A stretch of 49,617 nucleotides of DNA from JAAZMA01 sp036720245 (lineage in GTDB: Bacteria; Bacillota; Clostridia; Tissierellales; Tepidimicrobiaceae). A program made the position numbers and the translations under genes. The notes under the pieces were generated by a model that did no database searches, was not told the origin of the DNA, and saw only the letters and a program-made list of their open reading frames with translations. Positions 1 to 7,210 of this stretch are shown piece by piece (position 1 is the first letter of the stretch; the number at the start of each line of letters is the position of its first letter). Where the stretch lies: assembly GCA_036720245.1 (NCBI GenBank), contig DAIMNI010000010.1, positions 1-49,617 on the forward strand, read 5' to 3'.

Positions 1-84
1 AACGCTTTGTTTCTTTTTGTTTCTTCTCAAAGTACTTCACACTGTTTAGTTGTCTAGGTTCTTTTGTCTCCCGTTCGGGATGAC
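1..84 (-). other. probable 16S rRNA operon leader (edge of window)
   Basis: Read on the minus strand, the stretch after P2 contains a short hairpin around CCCGAACGGGA (about 71-83). It then runs through GAACCTAGACAACTAAACAG-like sequence, which resembles the leader found just upstream of 16S rRNA in many Firmicutes. A sequence resembling a boxA antitermination element (CTTTGAGAA) lies near 26-35. The assignment rests on resemblance and on the tandem promoters; the mature 16S gene is outside the window. Confidence 0.55.
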
Positions 85-90
85 TTTTAT

Positions 91-119
91 AATATAACAT
101 AATTTTAATTCTTTGTCAA
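91..119 (-). promoter_or_regulatory. rRNA-type promoter P2
   Basis: The second tandem promoter on the minus strand has TTGACA at 114-119, a 17-base spacer and TATATT at 91-96. Transcription would begin near position 84 and leave the window at base 1. Together with P1 this gives two consensus promoters about 98 bases apart. Confidence 0.75.
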
Positions 120-188
120 GAAACTTTTTAAAGTTTTTTTAATTTCTTTCTTTGGGTTTTTAATCCCTTGTTTCTCGACAGCTATTTT

Positions 189-217
189 AATATATCAGGT
201 TTTTTTATCATTGTCAA
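189..217 (-). promoter_or_regulatory. rRNA-type promoter P1 (upstream of the tandem pair)
   Basis: On the minus strand a perfect -35 (TTGACA, 212-217) is followed after 17 bases by TATATT (189-194). It is the first of two tandem near-consensus promoters reading toward the left edge. Such doubled strong promoters are typical of rRNA operons in Firmicutes. No rRNA gene lies inside the window, so the target is inferred. Confidence 0.7.
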
Positions 218-260
218 CATTTTTTTAAAATAATTTTTCATTTTCAATTCCTATATATCT

Positions 261-289
261 TTGATAAAATAAATATATCTTTATATAAT
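261..289 (+). promoter_or_regulatory. promoter of the LysR-family gene
   Basis: TTGATA at 261-266 is followed after 17 bases by a perfect TATAAT at 284-289. A ribosome site (GAAAGGAAGG, about 293-303) and the ATG at 311 follow. The promoter is back to back with the leftward rRNA-type promoters. Confidence 0.6.
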
Positions 290-310
290 TTAGAAAGGAA
301 GGAATCAACT

Positions 311-1222
311 ATGGATTTTAGGCAATTAGAAACTTTTATAGAAGTAGCTAACTCTAAAAGTTTTTCCCGTGCTGCAGAAAAACTATATATTACACAGCCT
401 ACTGTAACTAATCATATTCAAAATTTAGAAAAAGAATTGGGAACTCTTTTAATTAATCGATCCGGTAAAAACATTTCACTAACCGATACAGGGGATTTAT
501 TCTATAAATATGCAATTAATATATTGAATTATTGTGAAATGGCAAAATTTGATTTAGCAACACATAAAGGCCGTATACAAGGACATATAAATGTCTTTTC
601 ATCTTCAGTTCCACGAAAATACATTTTACCTCGAATTATTGGGGGTTTTACAAAAAATTATCCTGATGTCTCATTTTCATTGTTAGATAAGGATTCAAAA
701 GGTGTAATTAATTCAATATTAGATGCTGATACAGATTTTGGTATTGTAGGGGCTAAGTATCCTCATAATAGTCTAAGCTATATAGAACTAATGGAAGACC
801 AGCTAGTTTTAATTGTTCCTAATAATAAATTATTTGCTAAAGCTAATTATTCTAATTTAAAATTAAGAGAAATCCTAAATGAAAAGTTTATTTTTAGAGA
901 AAAAGGCTCTGGAACAAGGAATTTAGTAGAAAATGGCCTAATAGAAAAAAATATAAACATTAAAGAATTATCTATATTTGCCTATATTGAAGATACTGAA
1001 ACCATTAAAGAACTAGTAAGCCTTGGGTTGGGCATTAGTTTTATTTCCAAAAAAGCAGTAAAATCTGATATTGAATTAGGAAAATACAAGGCCTACTATG
1101 TAGATGAATTGAATCTTAATAGGAAATTTTATTTTGTATACCATAATAAAAGGCAATTATCTCCCTTAAATGAAACCTTTAAAAATTTTGTTTTAGACTA
1201 TATAAAAAAACCTTCTATATGA
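311..1222 (+). CDS. LysR-family transcriptional regulator
   Basis: This 303-residue protein has the standard LysR layout. An N-terminal winged helix-turn-helix spans residues 1-60 (FRQLETFIEVANSKSFSRAA, then TQPTVTNHIQNLEKELG), and a periplasmic-binding-protein-like effector domain runs from about residue 90 to the end. It is a DNA-binding regulator whose effector cannot be read from sequence. It resembles the CysL/selenium-metabolism-associated LysR group by eye, but nothing nearby confirms this. LysR proteins often control a divergent neighbour; here the divergent side holds only the rRNA-type promoters, so the target is unclear. The ATG start is supported by a good ribosome site. It ends at a bidirectional terminator shared with the convergent degU gene. 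Confidence 0.9.
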   Translation: MDFRQLETFIEVANSKSFSRAAEKLYITQPTVTNHIQNLEKELGTLLINRSGKNISLTDTGDLFYKYAINILNYCEMAKFDLATHKGRIQGHINVFSSSVPRKYILPRIIGGFTKNYPDVSFSLLDKDSKGVINSILDADTDFGIVGAKYPHNSLSYIELMEDQLVLIVPNNKLFAKANYSNLKLREILNEKFIFREKGSGTRNLVENGLIEKNINIKELSIFAYIEDTETIKELVSLGLGISFISKKAVKSDIELGKYKAYYVDELNLNRKFYFVYHNKRQLSPLNETFKNFVLDYIKKPSI

Positions 1223-1256
1223 AATATGAATGTCTTGTCTTTGGAGAAGTGCGATT

Positions 1257-1294
1257 AAAAAAAGCCAAAGAGCAATCTATACTTTGGTTTTTTT
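1257..1294. terminator. bidirectional terminator between LysR and degU
   Basis: A hairpin with arms GCCAAAG and CTTTGG(T) is flanked by seven A on the left and seven T on the right, so it can work in both directions. It separates the convergent LysR and degU genes. Confidence 0.75.
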
Positions 1295-1346
1295 AATTTT
1301 TTTATATAGCCTAGGATTAATTATCAGAATATATGTAAAAATTTAT

Positions 1347-2003
1347 CTATAATTTCTTTATATTATTCTTAAATGCAAATATTGCTGCTTGAATCCTATC
1401 ATTTACTTCAATTTTTTTAAATATACTGGATACATGATTTTTTACAGTTTTTTCACTTATATAAAGCCTGTCCGCTATATCTTTATTACTTAAACCCTCT
1501 GCAATTAATGTCAATACTTCATATTCCCTTTTAGTTAATGCTGCTATCTTCCTTATATCACCATTGCCCTCATCTCTTTCTTCATTTTCTATTAGCAAAG
1601 AGGCAATACTAGGTTGTATATATGTTTTGCCAGATTTCACATCTCTTATAGCCTTTACTAATCCTTCTGCATCAGAATCTTTTAATACATAGCCATCTGC
1701 ACCAACTTTCATAGTTTCTAAAAGATATTCCCTATCATTGTGAATTGTAAGCATTATTATTCTAGAGGTCGTACCTAAATCTTTTAATCTTCTCAATACA
1801 TCTATCCCACTCATCTTAGGCATATTAATATCTAATAAAATAACATCTGGATTATATTTCATGGCCAATTCAACAGCTTCTTCCCCATCGCCTGTTTGGG
1901 CAATTACATTTATATCTTCTTCTAGCTCTATAATTTGTTTTATCCCTTCCCTTATTAGCTCATGATCATCTACTAACATTGTAGTTATGTTTCTGTTCCT
2001 CAT
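1347..2003 (-). CDS. degU: NarL/DegU-type response regulator
   Basis: The protein has 218 residues. The receiver domain (about 5-125) shows the acidic pair VDDHE, the phospho-acceptor aspartate in ILLDINMPKMSG and the conserved lysine in VLKDS. A LuxR-type helix-turn-helix follows at about 150-212 (LTKREYEVLTLIAEGLSNKD, ISEKTVKNHVSSIFKK). It should be phosphorylated by the histidine kinase encoded four bases upstream and bind DNA as a dimer. The pairing and domain plan match DegS/DegU; the regulon cannot be inferred from the window. It is the last gene of the cheW-degS-degU operon. Confidence 0.9.
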   Translation of the reverse strand: MRNRNITTMLVDDHELIREGIKQIIELEEDINVIAQTGDGEEAVELAMKYNPDVILLDINMPKMSGIDVLRRLKDLGTTSRIIMLTIHNDREYLLETMKVGADGYVLKDSDAEGLVKAIRDVKSGKTYIQPSIASLLIENEERDEGNGDIRKIAALTKREYEVLTLIAEGLSNKDIADRLYISEKTVKNHVSSIFKKIEVNDRIQAAIFAFKNNIKKL

Positions 2004-2007
2004 TAGT

Positions 2008-3180
2008 TTACTCCTCCTCTATTATTGGTAAAAATATAATCAATTTAGTTCCTGAACCAGGTAAAGATTTTATATGAAATGTACCTCCTAATAATTCTAC
2101 TCTCTCTCGTATATTTATTAAGCCAAAGCCACTATTTATATTACTTCCAGTACTATTTATTTCTTTTACATCAAAGCCTAATCCATCATCAATAATAGAA
2201 ATATTTAATCTATCTAATAAAAACTCAATAGAAATCGTTGCATTATTTGCTTTGGAGTGTTTGAAAATATTATTTAAACCTTCTTGGATTACTCTAAATA
2301 CGGCAATTTCAATTGCTGATTCCAATTCATATATATTTCCTAATATTTTTAATTCTACATTTATAGAAGAGTCATTATTAAAATTGCATATATATCTTTC
2401 TAAAGTTGGTATTAGCCCTAAATTGTCTAAGGACATAGGCCTTAAATCGTATATGGTTTTCCTTATATCCTCTAAAGCATATTTAGCTATTCCTTTTAAA
2501 TTTTTCAATTCTCCTTTAGATCTTTCCTTATCTATTTCCATTAATTTCTCGCATAATTCTGCCTTTACCACTATATTGGCCATAGATTGGGCTGGTCCAT
2601 CATGCATATCCCTGGCTAATCTTTGTCTTTCCTCTTCTTGTGCTTCTATTACCTTTATTCCTAATAATTGTTTCTTATTTAAATCATCCATTGTAAATAT
2701 TATATCGTCTAAATTACCTTTTAAATACTCACTAGCAATTTTTACGGACTTCCCTACATTTTTAGCTCTTTCATATACCTCTAATATAGATTTTAAACTA
2801 AGCTCTTTTTCAGTTCTTCTTTCCCTAAGGATTTTCTCCTCTTCTTGTTTTATCAAAAGTTGTACCCTTAATTCATTTGCCCTATCATAGGCATCCTTAA
2901 TATCTTCCTCTCCATAGGTATTAAAATTTTTACTTACATTAGCTAAATGGGCTCGACCTCTTTTTTCATCAATAATTAATGTATCTACTTCTTCTATTAC
3001 AGTCTCCACTTTCAATTTTATTTCATTTAATTCTTCTTCAACTTTTATACATTCTTGGCGGGCATGTTCAGTTATTTCTATAATTTCATCCTTACTATGC
3101 TCTATGGAATTAATTGTATTTTCTAATATTTCATTTACCTTTACTATTTTGTTATTCTTGTTTGCCGCTATTTCCTCCAT
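2008..3180 (-). CDS. degS: DegS-like cytoplasmic sensor histidine kinase
   Basis: This is a soluble kinase of about 390 residues with no membrane segment. A long N-terminal coiled coil (about residues 5-180) is followed by a HisKA_3 dimerisation domain with the phospho-histidine in RLARDMHDGPAQ. A HATPase domain then shows the N box (EGLNNIFKHS) and G boxes (DDGLGFD, GFGLINIRERV). An in-frame GTG lies at 3189, but AAGGTG sits six bases before the ATG at 3180, which is the better start. DegS family members sense intracellular or surface-contact cues. The neighbouring CheW suggests coupling to a chemoreceptor-like or scaffold input, which is inference. Confidence 0.88.
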   Translation of the reverse strand: MEEIAANKNNKIVKVNEILENTINSIEHSKDEIIEITEHARQECIKVEEELNEIKLKVETVIEEVDTLIIDEKRGRAHLANVSKNFNTYGEEDIKDAYDRANELRVQLLIKQEEEKILRERRTEKELSLKSILEVYERAKNVGKSVKIASEYLKGNLDDIIFTMDDLNKKQLLGIKVIEAQEEERQRLARDMHDGPAQSMANIVVKAELCEKLMEIDKERSKGELKNLKGIAKYALEDIRKTIYDLRPMSLDNLGLIPTLERYICNFNNDSSINVELKILGNIYELESAIEIAVFRVIQEGLNNIFKHSKANNATISIEFLLDRLNISIIDDGLGFDVKEINSTGSNINSGFGLINIRERVELLGGTFHIKSLPGSGTKLIIFLPIIEEE

Positions 3181-3195
3181 AATCCACACCTTACT

Positions 3196-3657
3196 TTAAT
3201 TTATTTCTAATGTATTAATTTCTTCAATTTCCCTATCGGTTAAAACCTTTTCTAGATCTAAAAGAATTAAAAGTCTACTTTCGTCGATTTTCCCCACACC
3301 TACAATATATCTTCTATCTATATCGGAAATTATATCTGGTGTAGGATCTATTTGGTCTTCCTCTAGTCTTAGAGTTTGACTAGCTTCGTCTACAATAAAT
3401 CCTATTTCTTTCCCCTTTAGACTTATCACAATAATTCTAGTATCTCCAGTAGTTTCTTTAGAAGCTAATTTAAATCTTTTGTTTAAATTAATTATAGGTA
3501 TTACATTCCCCCTATAATTAATTACTCCTTCCATAAAATCAGGACTATTTGGAATTTGTGTAGATTCCTCATAAGGTATTATTTCCTTCACATTCATAAT
3601 GTCTATTCCAAACTCTTCCTTATTTAGTTTAAATACTACATATTGATTTTCAGCCAT
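3196..3657 (-). CDS. cheW: CheW-like coupling protein
   Basis: The 153-residue single CheW domain shows the family features YVVFKLNKEEFGIDIMNVKE near the start, EGVINYRGNVIPIINL in the middle and VGVGKIDESRLLILLDLEKV at the end. CheW normally links chemoreceptors to CheA, but no cheA, receptor or other che gene is present here. It is instead the first gene of an operon with degS and degU, 15 bases ahead of degS. Its start ATG has a GGGGG-type ribosome site eight bases upstream. It may dock the DegS-like kinase to a receptor encoded elsewhere. Confidence 0.9.
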   Translation of the reverse strand: MAENQYVVFKLNKEEFGIDIMNVKEIIPYEESTQIPNSPDFMEGVINYRGNVIPIINLNKRFKLASKETTGDTRIIVISLKGKEIGFIVDEASQTLRLEEDQIDPTPDIISDIDRRYIVGVGKIDESRLLILLDLEKVLTDREIEEINTLEIN

Positions 3658-3707
3658 TTTAATATCCCCCTTTGCCTTTTATATATTTCTCAATCTCTAA
3701 CAATGCT

Positions 3708-3735
3708 ATTATATTAATTATACATTAATCTACAA
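3708..3735 (-). promoter_or_regulatory. promoter of the cheW-degS-degU operon
   Basis: On the minus strand TTGTAG (3730-3735) and TATAAT (3708-3713) are separated by 16 bases. The -35 box overlaps the stop codon of the upstream manganese exporter gene, so the operon can start right after it. Confidence 0.45.
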
Positions 3736-4839
3736 ATTAATTCCATCTTTTAGTTTTTTCTTAGTATTTTTATCTACTTTTTCCATGTTTTCAAGGTATT
3801 TAGGTAGATTTTTATCGAATTTTATATTCCTTCCAAATAAAATTAGTTCTAAAGACCTTCTTACTTCATTAATAATAAAATTTTCATCTTCTATTATGCC
3901 ATATTTAATATAATCATTTATTATCAAAGTCAAAGCCCCTATTGCTTTGTCATTATCAAAGTCTTTCCTTAATAATTTATTAAGATCTATGTTTTTATCT
4001 ACATAATACTCTTCATTTTCTCTTGCATTTTTTAATACTTCCTTAACGTATCCGACTATACAATTGCTCCCTGAACAATTCCCACATTTTTCTTCCCCTA
4101 AACAAATATCCTCTATAGCATTATTTAGCATTTGAGTTTGAATATATAAACTAGCTGCAATTTCTTTCATAGGAGAAGCTTTTATATATTTTCTAATAAA
4201 AATCAAACGCCTTATTAAGATTAACTCTATTAATAAAATTAGTATAAAATAGATAAGTATATAGGATGTCTTTAATAATTCCTTTGGAAGCCAATTATAT
4301 AATTTTAAGGTTCCAAAAAAAACAAATACTAAAGAGGAAACAATTTTAATAAAAATATCTGGAACCCTTTCCCCAATTTTACTACCAATAAATATACCTA
4401 TTCCACTGGTTCCAATCATGCCTAAAGTAGTTCCTATCAGTATCAAAAAAGGATAATTTCCCTCTGCTGCTAATGTCATAGCTGTAAGCTGTGTCTTATC
4501 CCCTAGTTCACCTATAAAAAATGCTAATGCTACGGTAAAAATAGGTCCAAAATTTCTTTTATAATCTTCTTCTTCCACATCTTCTTCCTTTAAGGACATA
4601 ATTCCAAAAATTATAAACATTAGTCCTGCTACAATCTGAATATAATCCATGGGAATTAATTTAGATATATACCTACCTAAGATTATAGCTAAACCATGAT
4701 TAAGAAAAACTCCTAAAAATACTCCTGCTAAAACCTCTTTTACTTTATATTGAGTGGCAAATGTCATTGCTATTATCTGAGTCTTATCTCCCATTTCAGC
4801 GATAAAAATTAATAAAAATGCTTTAATTAGTTCTGTCAC
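3730..4839 (-). CDS. GDT1/UPF0016 family manganese exporter with C-terminal extension
   Basis: The first about 185 residues contain two copies of the UPF0016 signature E-x-G-D-K-T (EMGDKT at 15-20 and ELGDKT at 111-116), each within a three-helix membrane unit. Characterised relatives (TMEM165/Gdt1, MneA) move Mn2+ or Ca2+; a manganese riboswitch in front of this gene argues for Mn2+ export. The family is usually about 190-200 residues, but this protein has 369. The extension has a seventh membrane helix (about 193-213) followed by a cytosolic domain with four cysteines (C246, C252, C255, C260). The start is GTG after AGGAGG. The extension is not one I recognise. Confidence 0.85.
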   Translation of the reverse strand: MTELIKAFLLIFIAEMGDKTQIIAMTFATQYKVKEVLAGVFLGVFLNHGLAIILGRYISKLIPMDYIQIVAGLMFIIFGIMSLKEEDVEEEDYKRNFGPIFTVALAFFIGELGDKTQLTAMTLAAEGNYPFLILIGTTLGMIGTSGIGIFIGSKIGERVPDIFIKIVSSLVFVFFGTLKLYNWLPKELLKTSYILIYFILILLIELILIRRLIFIRKYIKASPMKEIAASLYIQTQMLNNAIEDICLGEEKCGNCSGSNCIVGYVKEVLKNARENEEYYVDKNIDLNKLLRKDFDNDKAIGALTLIINDYIKYGIIEDENFIINEVRRSLELILFGRNIKFDKNLPKYLENMEKVDKNTKKKLKDGINL

Positions 4840-4865
4840 TTTTTATCCTCCTATTGTTTAATTAT

Positions 4866-4917
4866 AATAAAAAGACTTTTAGTTCAATTAAATTAAATTT
4901 AATCGAACTAAAAGTCT
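4866..4917 (-). terminator. riboswitch-controlled intrinsic terminator
   Basis: The 13-bp arms (4905-4917 and 4873-4885) form a perfect stem followed on the minus strand by a run of T. The first arm includes 4907-4914, which is also the 3' strand of the riboswitch P1 helix. Terminator and aptamer therefore exclude each other. This predicts that ligand binding turns the exporter gene on. Confidence 0.8.
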
Positions 4918-5014
4918 CGCTCCTCTTAATGTATAAGAGTAAATAGAACCAGGTATTTCTACCAGCATGTTGATTCTATTTGAAGTATTTATACAACAGC
5001 TACTCCCTCTTAGT
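4907..5014 (-). ncRNA. yybP-ykoY manganese riboswitch aptamer
   Basis: The minus strand carries the two family hallmarks: GGGAGTAGCT near the 5' end and GGAGCGAGACTTTTAG at the 3' end. P1 pairs ACTAAGAG (5007-5014) with CTTTTAGT (4907-4914) over eight base pairs. yybP-ykoY RNAs bind Mn2+ and commonly precede UPF0016 exporters, exactly as here. The middle helices were not folded in detail. Confidence 0.82.
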
Positions 5015-5018
5015 ATAT

Positions 5019-6293
5019 TTACAATATATTATTAGATTTTTTATATACCAATTTACCATTTTTAATTACACTATCTGTATGATTTATACCAAAATGATAT
5101 ATTATATAATTTAAATTTGGTGCGTCAAAGATTACTATATCTGCCTTTTTGCCTACCTCTATACTACCTATTTTCTCTTCTAGTTTAAGTGCTGCTGCTG
5201 CATTTATAGTAGCTGCAGTTATAACCTCTTCAGGAGTTAATTTCATAATAAGAGATGCAAAGCTCATAACTAATTGCATATTTTCTGTAGGGCTACTTCC
5301 TGGATTATAATCAGTAGATAATGCTACTGCCACACCTTCTTCTATCATCTGCCTTGCCTTTGCAAATTTACCCGATTGAAGATTAAAAGATGTTGCTGGA
5401 AGTAGTACTGCTACAACATTTTCTGCTGCCATCCTTTTAATGCCTTCATCACTGGCAGCTACTAAATGCTCTGCAGATACACAGTTTACATCCGCTGCTA
5501 ATTCTGCTCCACCTAATGGTTCTATCTCATCTGCATGAATCTTTAAAAATAATCCATGTCTTTTCCCTGCTTCTAAAATCTCCCTAGATTCTTCTACTGA
5601 AAAAACTCCCTTTTCACAAAATACATCTATAAATTTAGCTAAATCTTTTTCTTTAACATAGGGTATCATTTTCTCTATTATTAAATCTATGAAACCTCTA
5701 GGATTTTCCTTATAAGCAGGGGGAATGGCATGGGCAGCCATAAAAGTAGAAACTATATCTATAGGATGATCCTCATTTAATTTTTTAGCCACTTCCATTT
5801 GCCTTATTTCTGTTTCAAAATCATCTAAACCATATCCAGATTTAGCCTCTACAGTGGTAACCCCAAAGCCCAACATTATATCTAGGGACTTTTTGGCCTT
5901 TTCATAGAGTTTGTTAAAACTAGCTTCTCTAGTGGCTTTCACTGTACTATGAATTCCCCCTCCTGCTTCTAATATATCTAAATATCCATATCCATTTAAT
6001 TTCATAGCTAATTCATTTTCTCTAGAACCACCATGGACCAAATGGGTATGAGGATCTATTAATCCAGGAGTAACAGTTTTTCCACATCCATCTATAATAA
6101 TAGTGCTTTCATCAGTTTCTATATTATTAGGTAATTCCCCTTCTCCTACGTATATTATCTTGTCTTCTTTAATAGCTACTATTCCATTATTAATAATATT
6201 TACTTCCTTCATTTCCTTTTTAATTCTGGGCCTATTTGGTCCTTTTAAGGTAATTAAATTATCTATATTTTTTATAATTAAATCTGCTCTCAT
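5019..6293 (-). CDS. hutI: imidazolonepropionase
   Basis: This 424-residue amidohydrolase opens the ring of imidazolone-5-propionate to give N-formimino-L-glutamate, the third step of histidine breakdown. It shows the metal-binding PHTHLVHGGSRENE motif (H82, H84), the later HADEIEPLGGAEL and SAEHL segments, and the terminal ALSTDYNPGSSPTEN stretch typical of HutI. Length matches the family (about 405-425). It follows ftcD by eight bases and is the last gene of the hutH-ftcD-hutI unit. The promoter for the next transcript, the manganese riboswitch, is embedded in its 3' end. Confidence 0.93.
   Translation of the reverse strand: MRADLIIKNIDNLITLKGPNRPRIKKEMKEVNIINNGIVAIKEDKIIYVGEGELPNNIETDESTIIIDGCGKTVTPGLIDPHTHLVHGGSRENELAMKLNGYGYLDILEAGGGIHSTVKATREASFNKLYEKAKKSLDIMLGFGVTTVEAKSGYGLDDFETEIRQMEVAKKLNEDHPIDIVSTFMAAHAIPPAYKENPRGFIDLIIEKMIPYVKEKDLAKFIDVFCEKGVFSVEESREILEAGKRHGLFLKIHADEIEPLGGAELAADVNCVSAEHLVAASDEGIKRMAAENVVAVLLPATSFNLQSGKFAKARQMIEEGVAVALSTDYNPGSSPTENMQLVMSFASLIMKLTPEEVITAATINAAAALKLEEKIGSIEVGKKADIVIFDAPNLNYIIYHFGINHTDSVIKNGKLVYKKSNNIL
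5023..5051 (-). promoter_or_regulatory. promoter of the manganese riboswitch transcript
   Basis: TTGGTA (5046-5051) and TATATT (5023-5028) are spaced by 17 bases on the minus strand, inside the last codons of hutI. The expected start, about seven bases downstream, falls at the first bases of riboswitch helix P1, which supports the assignment. Confidence 0.6.
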
Positions 6294-6301
6294 TTTATCA
6301 C

Positions 6302-7198
6302 CTATTCAAATATTCTTTTTTCAAGAACTTGACTAGAATCGAAATTTTCAAGTTTTAAATAGTAGTCTGCCACATCTATTAAAGCATTCATAGGAACTAA
6401 TCCTATTATTTCAGAACCTATTACATTAACTCCATATCTGTTGGCTTCTCTTTCTATAGTGTCAAATACTCTAAATAAAGATGTCTTAGTATAGTCTACC
6501 ATATTCATGGAAACCTGTACAATATTTCTTTCCTTTATTTCAATACCTAATGCCTTACAATAGGTAAAACCTCCACCACTGGCACGTACTACCTTTGCAA
6601 TATTTTTAGCAATAGTAATATCATCTGTGTCTAAATTCACGTTAAAAGCTACAAGTGGCATTCTGGCACCTATAGCTGTTACTCCTGCTTTTATATTTAA
6701 AGTATTTGGTCCAAAATCTGGCTGCCATTCTTCTTCTTTTAACTTTTCTGCCATTCCCTCATATTGTCCTCTTCTAATATTAGCTAGATTTTCCCTATTT
6801 GGACTTGATGCAGACTTTTCATATAGGAATACAGGTATATTTAGTTCCTTTCCTATTCTTTCGCCTAATTTTCTAGAATATTCAACACATTCTTCCATAC
6901 TTACATCTGATATAGGTACAAGAGGTATTACATCTGTGGCACCCATTCTAGGATGTTCTCCTACATGAGTTGACATATCTATTAATTCTGAGGCTACTTT
7001 TACTGCATTAAAAGCTGCTTCAATAACTTTTTCTGGTTCCCCTACAAAAGTTACAACAGAACGATTATGGTCTTTATCCATAGAATAATCTAATAATTTT
7101 ACTTCTTCCATAATCCTAATTTCTTCTACTATTTTTTCAATTACTTTCTTGTCTTTCCCCTCACTAAAATTTGGAACACATTGAACTAATCTGGCCAT
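6302..7198 (-). CDS. ftcD: glutamate formimidoyltransferase
   Basis: The 298-residue protein transfers the formimino group of formiminoglutamate to tetrahydrofolate, releasing glutamate. The N-terminal CVPNFSEGKD and the catalytic-loop segment EHPRMGATDVIPLVP, with histidine at residue 82 as in mammalian FTCD, are present. It is the stand-alone transferase: the cyclodeaminase half fused to it in animals is absent, and no fchA gene lies in the window. It lies 13 bases downstream of hutH and eight upstream of hutI, with a GGAGG ribosome site before ATG. Confidence 0.93.
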   Translation of the reverse strand: MARLVQCVPNFSEGKDKKVIEKIVEEIRIMEEVKLLDYSMDKDHNRSVVTFVGEPEKVIEAAFNAVKVASELIDMSTHVGEHPRMGATDVIPLVPISDVSMEECVEYSRKLGERIGKELNIPVFLYEKSASSPNRENLANIRRGQYEGMAEKLKEEEWQPDFGPNTLNIKAGVTAIGARMPLVAFNVNLDTDDITIAKNIAKVVRASGGGFTYCKALGIEIKERNIVQVSMNMVDYTKTSLFRVFDTIEREANRYGVNVIGSEIIGLVPMNALIDVADYYLKLENFDSSQVLEKRIFE

Positions 7199-7210
7199 TT
7201 TTCTCCTCCT

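Noticed and set aside
71..85. GTCATCCCGAACGGGA near the left edge as a second copy of the REP-like element
   Set aside because: Only about ten bases are shared; it fits better as a small hairpin in the rRNA leader.
2252..2890. 212-codon open frame on the plus strand opposite degS
   Set aside because: It has no ribosome site, no recognisable motif and biased composition, and lies fully antisense to a clear histidine kinase.
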